In this document: one piece after another, positions 1 to 5,991 of the stretch
Numbering within the stretch: position 1 is the first letter of the stretch
Layout: each line of letters opens with the position of its first letter
DNA from: JBECKR01 sp040235415
GTDB taxonomy: Bacteria; Acidobacteriota; Polarisedimenticolia; Polarisedimenticolales; Polarisedimenticolaceae
Assembly: GCA_040235415.1 (NCBI GenBank)
Contig: JBECKR010000258.1
Coordinates: 1 to 12,113 of the forward strand
Length of the DNA stretch: 12,113 bases
Direction of reading: 5' to 3'
Position numbers and translations under genes: made by a program
Notes under the pieces: model-generated
The model's database searches: none
Told to the model about the DNA's origin: nothing
The model's input: only the letters and a program-made list of their open reading frames with translations

Positions 1-63
1 GATCGCCTCGGCCATGTTGCCGGCCCCGATGAAGCCGATGGAGTGCTCGGAAAGCGCGGTCAC
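1..63 (-). CDS. proC: Pyrroline-5-carboxylate reductase, N-terminus (partial)
   Basis: This is the N-terminal end of a gene that runs off the left window edge. The 21 visible codons include the peptide IGFIGAGNMAEAI, the characteristic NAD(P)-binding glycine motif (GxGxxA type) at the start of ProC, which reduces pyrroline-5-carboxylate to proline in the cytoplasm. The start is taken as GTG at 63-61. It overlaps the TGA stop (62-60) of the upstream MMPL fragment as GTGA, an arrangement typical of translational coupling, and no strong Shine-Dalgarno is visible in front of it. No other start lies nearby upstream in this frame, and the first in-frame ATG lies inside the nucleotide-binding motif, which is too late. 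Only the Rossmann beginning can be judged; the catalytic C-terminal domain lies outside the window. Confidence 0.85.
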   Translation of the reverse strand, partial: MTALSEHSIGFIGAGNMAEAI

Positions 64-491
64 GGCGGCAAGGTAACACGCCGGATGACGCGCCGCACCG
101 TCGCCGGCGGCGCGATCCAAGGAGCCGCGTCGAGCACGGCGCCGAGATCGATTCGCCAGAACACCGCCCCGGCCTCCGGCGCGTCGCGGTACGCCGCGGC
201 GAGGCGGTCGGCGAACGCCCGGATCGCCTCGGGGTCGACCGCGGCGCTCGGGTCGGCCGGGTGGACGCAGGCCACGACCGGCTCGGAGCCGGTCCACTCG
301 GACAGCAGTCGCGAGAACCGGACCTGCTCCGGGTCGTCCGGCGGCGCGAGGTCGGAGCGCGACGTCCGGAACTCGACGCCGGCACCGAGGATCAGCGCGA
401 CGGCCACCGCGATCGCGAAACCGGCGGCGACCGTCCCGGGGTGCTTCAGGATGCGGCGTTCGATCGCCTGGATCGGTCGGTGCAGCAGCAC
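60..491 (-). CDS. MMPL/RND transporter N-terminal fragment (143 aa)
   Basis: A 143-residue protein that resembles only the first part of an MMPL-family RND exporter. Residues 1-18 are a basic cytoplasmic start, about 19-38 form one membrane segment (VAAGFAIAVAVALILGAG), and FRTSRSDLAPPDDPEQVRF at 41-59 matches the conserved beginning of the first periplasmic loop. About 85 periplasmic residues follow before the stop; full members have about 12 membrane helices and 750 or more residues. The GTG start at 491 is preceded by GGAAGG six bases upstream. There is no room for a frameshifted remainder because proC begins at the stop codon. It could be a decayed remnant, or a kept single-helix protein whose translation feeds proC. 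It is transcribed away from the DUF547 gene. A longer upstream start is possible, but that added sequence looks non-coding. Confidence 0.6.
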   Translation of the reverse strand: MLLHRPIQAIERRILKHPGTVAAGFAIAVAVALILGAGVEFRTSRSDLAPPDDPEQVRFSRLLSEWTGSEPVVACVHPADPSAAVDPEAIRAFADRLAAAYRDAPEAGAVFWRIDLGAVLDAAPWIAPPATVRRVIRRVTLPP

Positions 492-522
492 GTCTGGCCT
501 TCCGCCGCGGCCGGCTTCCGCG

Positions 523-546
523 CCCGGGAATTCTAGCCGTCCCGGG
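523..546. repeat. Inverted repeat in the divergent intergenic region
   Basis: CCCGGGA at 523-529 and TCCCGGG at 540-546 form a perfect 7-base inverted repeat with a 10-base AT-richer spacer. Because CCCGGG is itself a palindrome, the site also reads as two direct half-sites 18 bases apart. It lies in the 69-base gap between the divergent MMPL-fragment and DUF547 starts, so a shared operator is possible. In a very GC-rich genome, chance occurrence is also plausible. Confidence 0.35.
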
Positions 547-560
547 ACGTTATCACCCGC

Positions 561-1376
561 ATGAGACGGCTCGCGACGCTCCTGGGGTGCCTTCCCCTCG
601 TCCTCGGCCCCGGCGTCGGGGGCGCGGACGCCGCTCGGCCCGCGGCGGAGTGGTCGGACGACGACCTCGGCGTCGTGCTCGGGCGCTACGTCGACGGGCG
701 CGGGCTCGTCGACTACGACGCCGTCGTGCGCGACCGGGCGCCGCTCGACCGCTATGTCGCACGTCTCGCCGAGACGAGCCCCGACAACCGGCCCGGGCTG
801 TTCCCGAGCGCCGCGGATCGCCTCGCCTACTGGATGAACGCCTACAACGCGCTCGTGCTGGCGCGGGTCGTCGAGGCCTGGCCGGTCGGCGGCGTGCGAG
901 AGATCCGTCCCCTGTTCGGCGTCTTCTGGCTCGACCGCCACACCGTCGGCGGGAAGCGGTTCACGTTGCGCGGGCTCGAGAACGACGTCATCCGCGAGCG
1001 CTTCGGCGACCCCAGGATCCACGTCGGTATCAACTGCGCGTCGCTGGGCTGCCCTCCGCTCCCCCGCAGGGCGTGGCGCGGCGCAACGCTCGACGCCGAC
1101 CTCGACGCCGCCGCGCGGCGGTTCGTCGCGGACGGGCGATACGTGGAGATCGACCGCGACGCGCGCGTGCTGCGCGTGTCGAAGATCTTCGAGTGGTTCG
1201 AGGACGACTTCACGGGATGGATGGAGCGCAACGGGCTCGGCGGCGGGGTCGCGGGCTGGATCGCGCGCTACCTCCCGGAGGAGGCGGCGCCGCCGGATCT
1301 CGGGTCGTACCGGATCGTGTACCGCGAGTACGACTGGTCGATCAACGACTCCGGGAGGGACCGCGGGGGGTCCTGA
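561..1376 (+). CDS. Secreted DUF547 family protein
   Basis: A 271-residue protein of the DUF547 family, whose biochemical role is unknown. Residues 1-24 look like a Sec signal peptide (basic start, hydrophobic LATLLGCLPLVLGPGVG, then GADAA), so it is probably exported to the periplasm. Family hallmarks are YWMNAYNALVL at 90-100, the IRPLFGVF block at 115-122, the conserved NCASLGCPPL at 158-167 with two cysteines, and the typical terminal YDWSIND at 257-263. Its length is normal for the family and nothing is missing. It is divergent from the MMPL fragment and 29 bases ahead of the pilT-like gene on the same strand. The conserved NCAS..CPP motif has suggested a thiol-based catalytic site, but this is inference. 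ATG at 561 fits the signal peptide; no strong Shine-Dalgarno is seen. Confidence 0.85.
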   Translation: MRRLATLLGCLPLVLGPGVGGADAARPAAEWSDDDLGVVLGRYVDGRGLVDYDAVVRDRAPLDRYVARLAETSPDNRPGLFPSAADRLAYWMNAYNALVLARVVEAWPVGGVREIRPLFGVFWLDRHTVGGKRFTLRGLENDVIRERFGDPRIHVGINCASLGCPPLPRRAWRGATLDADLDAAARRFVADGRYVEIDRDARVLRVSKIFEWFEDDFTGWMERNGLGGGVAGWIARYLPEEAAPPDLGSYRIVYREYDWSINDSGRDRGGS

Positions 1377-1392
1377 GCCGGAGCGGGTTCCG

Positions 1393-1398
1393 TATAAT
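1393..1398 (+). promoter_or_regulatory. Perfect -10 box (TATAAT) before the pilT-like gene
   Basis: TATAAT at 1393-1398 is an exact sigma-70 -10 hexamer in a locally very GC-rich background. It ends seven bases before the ATG at 1406, so the expected transcription start (about 1404-1406) would fall at or next to the start codon. No convincing -35 hexamer is seen 16-18 bases upstream, where the 3' end of the DUF547 gene lies. There is no Shine-Dalgarno between the box and the ATG, which fits a leaderless transcript. Confidence 0.55.
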
Positions 1399-1405
1399 CC
1401 GCCCG

Positions 1406-2533
1406 ATGCCCTACGACCTCGACGACGCCGTCTGCCCGGTCGGAGACCGCAGGCTGTCGATCCGGGACCTGCTGTCCCGCTTCGGCGACGAGACGACGCG
1501 CGACGACGGCGTGCCGCGGCTTTCGGACCTGCACCTCAAGGTCGGCGAGCCGCCGCGGTACCGCTTCGACAACGAGCTCCTCCCGCTCGAGGGCGCCGCG
1601 CCGCTGGGAGCCGAGGCCGTCGAGCGGCTGGTGCTGCCGATGCTGTCGGGGCCGCAGCGGGCCCGGCTCGCGGAGTCGCCGCCGCTCGACGTCGACGCGG
1701 GGTTCGCGCTTCCCGAGCGCGGGCTCTCGTTCCGGCTCAACGCGTTCCGCGACCGCGACGGCGTGGCGTGCGCCATCCGGTTCGTGCCGGCGTGCGTGCC
1801 CGACGTCACACGGATCGGGTTCCCCGACGACGCGGTGTGGCGCGAGATCGTCGATCTCGCGCAGGGGCTCGTGATCGTGACCGGCATCACCGGGAGCGGG
1901 AAGTCGACCACCGTGGCGAGCATGCTGCAACGGATCGCGGGCGAGCGTGCGGTGCGGATCGTGACGCTCGAGGACCCGGTCGAGTACGTCCTGCGCGGCG
2001 GGCGCGCCATGGTGTCGCAGCGCGAGCTCGGGAAGCACTTCCGCTCGTTCGGGGAGGGGCTGAGGAGCGCGCTGCGCGAGGACCCGGACGTGCTGTTCGT
2101 CGGCGAGATGCGCGACCTCGAGACGACGGCGCTCGCGCTGAGCGCGGCGGAGACCGGGCACCTCGTCGTCTCGACGCTGCATACCCGCGACGCGCGCGGG
2201 GCGCTCACCCGGATCGTGGACCTCTTCCCGACCGACCGCGTGCGCGAGATCGCGACCCAGCTGTCGTTCGGCCTGCGCTGGGTGCTCGCGCAGAAGCTCG
2301 TCCCGCGCCGCGACTGCGGGGGGCGGCGGGTGGCGATGGAGGTGCTGCGGAACATCCCCGCGGTCGCCAACCTCGTGCGGTCGTGCGCCTGGCAGCAGTT
2401 GTACTCGGCCATGGAGGCCAACCGCCGCTTCGGCCTTCTGCCGCTCGAGCGCCACCTCGAGCGACTCGTCCGGGACGGCGCGATCCTCCCCGACGTCGCG
2501 CGCCGCTTCGCGAACGACCCGTCCGTTTTGTAA
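1406..2533 (+). CDS. PilT-like type IV pilus retraction ATPase (orphan)
   Basis: A 375-residue member of the PilT/PilU secretion-ATPase family, the cytoplasmic hexameric motors that depolymerise type IV pili. The N-terminal PAS-like domain opens with LSDLHLKVGEPP (39-50). Nucleotide-binding elements follow: Walker A GITGSGKSTT (160-169), the Asp box LEDPVEYV (188-195), Walker B around DPDVLFVGEMRD (226-237), and the His box ETGHLVVSTLHT (249-260). AQKLVPR (295-301) is also typical. The C-terminus is less usual: the AIRNLI retraction motif of PilT reads AVANLV (319-324), and the GMQT-type stretch is replaced by FGLLPL. The ATG at 1406 was chosen over longer upstream readings because homology and the promoter begin there. 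No other pil genes are nearby. PilT versus PilU-like cannot be settled here. Confidence 0.88.
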   Translation: MPYDLDDAVCPVGDRRLSIRDLLSRFGDETTRDDGVPRLSDLHLKVGEPPRYRFDNELLPLEGAAPLGAEAVERLVLPMLSGPQRARLAESPPLDVDAGFALPERGLSFRLNAFRDRDGVACAIRFVPACVPDVTRIGFPDDAVWREIVDLAQGLVIVTGITGSGKSTTVASMLQRIAGERAVRIVTLEDPVEYVLRGGRAMVSQRELGKHFRSFGEGLRSALREDPDVLFVGEMRDLETTALALSAAETGHLVVSTLHTRDARGALTRIVDLFPTDRVREIATQLSFGLRWVLAQKLVPRRDCGGRRVAMEVLRNIPAVANLVRSCAWQQLYSAMEANRRFGLLPLERHLERLVRDGAILPDVARRFANDPSVL

Positions 2534-2535
2534 AC

Positions 2536-2556
2536 ACGGTGTCTGCCACCGTTTTT
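2536..2556. terminator. Intrinsic terminator between convergent genes
   Basis: ACGGTG (2536-2541) and CACCGT (2547-2552) form a 6-base-pair stem around the loop TCTGC, followed by TTTTT (2552-2556). On the plus strand it lies 2 bases after the pilT-like TAA, so it should end that transcript. On the minus strand the same stem follows the epimerase stop (TAA at 2557-2555) with a weaker GTTT tail, so partly bidirectional action is plausible. The core GGTGTCTGCCACC also resembles REP-like palindromes. Confidence 0.65.
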
Positions 2557-3619
2557 ACGTCAGCTTGATGCCGAGGCCGGGATCGGGGGACGGGAACAGG
2601 GTGCCGTCGCGCAGCAGGACGGAGCCGTCCGACGGATCGCCGACGAGGTCGAGGTGGCCGTCGAGGTCGGCATAGGCGACGTTCGGCCGTGCGAGCGCGA
2701 ACGCGAGTCCGGCCGCGATCGCCGCGGCCGCCTCGTCCATGCAGCCGACCATGACCTCGAGCCCCGCCGCGCGGGCCACGGCGTTGATCTGCATCGCGAC
2801 CGCGATCCCGCCGACCTTCATGAGCTTGACGTTGACCATGTCGACGACGTCGCGGCGCGCGAGCCGGAACGCGTCGCGCAGCCCCATGAGGCTCTCGTCG
2901 GCCATGACCGGGATCGGCACCGCCGCGGTGACGCGCCCGAGCAGGTCGGGCTCGGCGCGGGGCGTCGGCTGCTCGACGAGCTCGAGCTTCGCCGGACGCG
3001 TCGCCTCGACGAACCGCACCGACTCCTCGACGCCGAACCCTTGGTTGGCGTCGAACCGCAGCTCGATCGCGGGGCCGACCGCCGCCCGCACCGCGAGCAC
3101 CCGCGCGACGTCGTCCTCGACGTCGCGGCCGCCCTTGAGCTTCAGGCATCGGAAGCCGCGCGCCACGAGTTCGACCGCGCGCGCGACGGTCTCGCGCTCC
3201 GGGAGGATGCCGACGGTGACGCTCGTACGGATGCGGTCCCGGAACCCGCCGAGGAGCTTCCAGGCCGGAAGCCCCGCGACCTTGCCGAGGAGGTCGACCA
3301 GCGCCATGTCGACCGCCGCGCGCAGGGACGGCTGGGGCCGCAGGAGCTCGCGCAGCCGCTCGTTCAGCATCGCGTGCCGCAGCGGGTCGGATCCCCTGAG
3401 CGCCGGTTCGACGACGTCCGCGATCCCCGCGAGCGTCCCCTCGGGCGTCTCTCCGGTGACCTCGAGGTCCGGCGCCGCGCACCCGAGCCCCTCCGGCCCG
3501 GCCGAGGTATGGAGCCGGACGAACACGTTCGTCACCCGCTCGATCGTCTCGTAGGCGATCGTGTACGGCTCGGCGAGCCGCATCGTGACCGGCCACGCCT
3601 CGACCCGGGTGATCTTCAC
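2555..3619 (-). CDS. Dipeptide epimerase / N-acetylglutamate racemase-like enolase-superfamily enzyme
   Basis: A 354-residue enzyme of the muconate-lactonising subgroup of the enolase superfamily, closest in motifs to L-Ala-D/L-Glu epimerases. The acid-base lysines are in LKLK (K160, K162) and K265 (NVKLMK). Mg2+ ligands are D190 (DANQG), E216 (EQP) and D241 (ADES). A DxD pair at D318 and D320 (ADLDG) matches the motif that in characterised dipeptide epimerases binds the substrate alpha-ammonium group; spacings agree with B. subtilis AEE (K268, D321, D323). It is the last gene of the cassette, 13 bases after the fusion gene, with a GTG start after a GGGG-rich stretch. Its DUF1611 neighbour alternatively suggests the N-acetyl-D-glutamate racemase DgcA. 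The fold and chemistry (alpha-proton transfer) are sure; the substrate is not. Confidence 0.88.
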   Translation of the reverse strand: MKITRVEAWPVTMRLAEPYTIAYETIERVTNVFVRLHTSAGPEGLGCAAPDLEVTGETPEGTLAGIADVVEPALRGSDPLRHAMLNERLRELLRPQPSLRAAVDMALVDLLGKVAGLPAWKLLGGFRDRIRTSVTVGILPERETVARAVELVARGFRCLKLKGGRDVEDDVARVLAVRAAVGPAIELRFDANQGFGVEESVRFVEATRPAKLELVEQPTPRAEPDLLGRVTAAVPIPVMADESLMGLRDAFRLARRDVVDMVNVKLMKVGGIAVAMQINAVARAAGLEVMVGCMDEAAAAIAAGLAFALARPNVAYADLDGHLDLVGDPSDGSVLLRDGTLFPSPDPGLGIKLT

Positions 3620-3632
3620 GTTCCGACCCCGT

Positions 3633-5984
3633 TCAGTACTTGCGCTGGTGGATCTCGTCGAGGCTCAGGCTCTTGAGGTGCTCGACGAGCGCGACGAGGT
3701 GCTCGGTCATCGCGCGCCACATCGCCTCGCCCTTGTCGCGGGTCGCCTTCGTGGCGTCCCCGAACACGCCGCTCTTCGAGATCTTCTCGGTCCTGGCGTA
3801 CCACTCCACGCCGCGCTTCGACGTGAAGTCGAGGTACTTGCTCGAGAACCGCGCCACGCTGCGCGGCGCCTTGTCCATCTGGACGAGCTCCGGACGCACC
3901 GCGAGGGAGGTGCTGGTCTCGATCTCGCCGGCGTGGACGTCGTTCGGCGTCTCGGCGAGCGCGTAGACGTCGGTGTCGCTGGTCTCGCCCGAGTCGACGC
4001 ACGTGAACACGTGCGCGTCGCGGTTGATCATCTGCGCCGCGAGGTGCAGCGCCGGGCCGTTGCCGCCGTGGCCGTTCACGATCACGAGCTTCGTGATCCC
4101 CCAGCGCGCCGCGTCCATGCCGATCTCGTAGACCGTGCGCGACAGCGTCTCCGGGCTGACGCTCAGGGTCCCGGCGAACCCCTCGTGGTGATAGGACACG
4201 CCGTAGGACACGAGCGGCAGCACGAGCGGCTTCGGATCGCGGCACGCCGCGGCCACGCGCCGCACGAGGTAGTCGGCGTCGAACGCGTCGGTGTCGAGCG
4301 GCAGGTGCGGGCCGTGCTGCTCGATCGCCCCGACCGGGAGCATGGCGACGTCGACGTCGCGGAACCGGGCCTGCGCCTCGGGCCAGGTCATCTCGGCGAG
4401 CAGGTAGCCCCCTCCGCCGCGCGCGGGCTCCGCGCGGGCGCGGCGCGACGCCTCGAACGGGTACGGCCGCGACAGCACCGCCGGGGCCATCGGGTCGACC
4501 GGCGCCCACACCCGGCCGCGACGCTCGACGGCCCCTTCCGCGTGCTCGAGGAAGATGGCATGCAGTCGCGTCCGCAGGTCGGTCGGCACCGCCTCGAACG
4601 GCGACGCCTTCGCGTCGAACCGCAGCCGCACGACCTCGGGATGCGCATCGCCCGCGTCGCCGCCGTCCGGCATCCTTCCGGCGCGGCTCAGGAGGTGCAG
4701 CACGTGCCGTGCCACCGGAGCCTCTTGGTGCACGCCGCGCGACGCGAGCGACCGCAGGCAGGCGTCGATCTGGTCCGGCTCGTAGCCGCACCGTCCCGCG
4801 TCGACGCCGAGCGCGGTCAGCATCCCGACCACGCGCCGGCACTTCTCGCACCGCCCGCACGGCCGCATCGCGCCGTCGGAGTGCAGGTGCGCCGCGTGGC
4901 ACGACAGCTGGAAGCGCTGCAGGTCGGGGTAGCGCTCCGCCAAGACCTTCTCGACGAGGAGTTCCGAAAGCGGCCGCAGGATCGAGAACTGCGACACGCC
5001 CCAGCCCTTGCGGGCGAAGTAGCGCGACATCGCGTTGTCGAAGCGCCGGCTCTGGTCGTAGAGCCCACCGTAGTGCGCGATTCCATGCTTCACCGGGCGG
5101 ATCGTGGTGTCGTACTCGTCGCCGATCAGCAACCGCCCGATCCCGCGACGCCGCAGCAGCGGCAGCGCTCCGAACAGGAACACCGCCACCGTCCACAGCC
5201 GAACCGGGTAGACGTCCGCCCGCAGCTTGGCGAAGTCGCGCCGCACGAACGGCAAGTGCCGCAGCATCCAGGCGAACAGGCGGTCGGCGTTCGTCCAGAC
5301 CCGCGCCGTCCCTGTGTGCGTCGTCGCGAGCCGGCGGTACGCGTTGAGCGCGGTGTACCAGTGCCGTCCCGACTCGTTGATGAACACCGGGTGGGTCTCG
5401 ACGCCGATCTCGTCGAGCAGCCCCAGCGTCAGGAGCGACTCCTTGCCCCCGCTCGAAAGGATCGCGTGACGCGCGCGGTCGGACGCCCACGGCGGCGCCG
5501 GGGCCGGCGGCTCGCCGTCGAACGCCAGCGACGCGCGCAGATAGCGCTCGCGGCGCACGACCGGGAGGCGGGCGACCTCGCCCAGCAGGAACGGGTTCGG
5601 ATCCAGCAGCTTGTTGACGTAGATCTCGCGCGCCGTGTTCTCGGCCCACTCGCCGAGCGCGCGGCGGTCGGCGGCGTCGAACGGGCCGCGAAACGCGATC
5701 TCGCGGCAGAACAGCCCGTAGTTCAGCGCGACCTGCGCCCCGACCATCGACGCCAGGTTCGCGGCGCCGGGGTCGGCCGGATCGAAAACGTCCTCCTCGA
5801 AGCGGTAGATCAGCTCGGTGCGGTCCGTCCGCCCGTCGCGCTTGACCTCGTACGGCATGATCAGCCGCTGGCGGTCGAGCCGCGCGGGACCGACCGTGAG
5901 CCGGTCGATGACGTCGAGGGCCGCGAGCGGATCGGGCCCGCTCGCGGTGCCGCCTCCTTCCCGGCGACGCGCGATCCCACCCAT
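3633..5984 (-). CDS. Fusion: MurL-like PP-loop domain plus creatininase-family amidohydrolase
   Basis: A 783-residue two-domain protein. Residues about 25-400 resemble MurL (UDP-MurNAc-L-Ala-L-Glu epimerase): an N-terminal block with YRFEEDVF (60-67), the PP-loop SSGGKES (177-183), GDEYDTT (288-294), FSILRPLSELL (333-343), and a C376-x2-C379-x2-C382 cluster that may bind zinc. PP-loop enzymes cleave ATP to AMP and pyrophosphate, often to activate a carboxylate. About 400-520 is a linker-like region ending in GGGG. Residues 526-783 are a full creatininase-family domain: E555 and H557 (AIEQHG), D564/D566, HHEGF (599-603), NGHGGN (637-642) and DVHAGEIETS (682-691), the expected metal and catalytic residues of an amide hydrolase. 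ATG at 5984 follows GAGGGGG and lies 7 bases after the DUF1611 stop. The reading frame is continuous across the junction. The MurL link is by remembered motif layout. Confidence 0.75.
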   Translation of the reverse strand: MGGIARRREGGGTASGPDPLAALDVIDRLTVGPARLDRQRLIMPYEVKRDGRTDRTELIYRFEEDVFDPADPGAANLASMVGAQVALNYGLFCREIAFRGPFDAADRRALGEWAENTAREIYVNKLLDPNPFLLGEVARLPVVRRERYLRASLAFDGEPPAPAPPWASDRARHAILSSGGKESLLTLGLLDEIGVETHPVFINESGRHWYTALNAYRRLATTHTGTARVWTNADRLFAWMLRHLPFVRRDFAKLRADVYPVRLWTVAVFLFGALPLLRRRGIGRLLIGDEYDTTIRPVKHGIAHYGGLYDQSRRFDNAMSRYFARKGWGVSQFSILRPLSELLVEKVLAERYPDLQRFQLSCHAAHLHSDGAMRPCGRCEKCRRVVGMLTALGVDAGRCGYEPDQIDACLRSLASRGVHQEAPVARHVLHLLSRAGRMPDGGDAGDAHPEVVRLRFDAKASPFEAVPTDLRTRLHAIFLEHAEGAVERRGRVWAPVDPMAPAVLSRPYPFEASRRARAEPARGGGGYLLAEMTWPEAQARFRDVDVAMLPVGAIEQHGPHLPLDTDAFDADYLVRRVAAACRDPKPLVLPLVSYGVSYHHEGFAGTLSVSPETLSRTVYEIGMDAARWGITKLVIVNGHGGNGPALHLAAQMINRDAHVFTCVDSGETSDTDVYALAETPNDVHAGEIETSTSLAVRPELVQMDKAPRSVARFSSKYLDFTSKRGVEWYARTEKISKSGVFGDATKATRDKGEAMWRAMTEHLVALVEHLKSLSLDEIHQRKY

Positions 5985-5991
5985 GGCCCCC

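Noticed and set aside
60..1022. Longer version of the MMPL fragment starting opposite the DUF547 gene.
   Set aside because: The upstream 177 codons are antisense to a well-supported DUF547 protein and have no homology-like character; GTG at 491 has a ribosome binding site.
3633..5984. Possibility that the fusion is two genes joined by a sequencing error.
   Set aside because: The frame, codon pattern and protein character are continuous over the junction with no start or Shine-Dalgarno near residue 526, although only relatives can exclude it fully.
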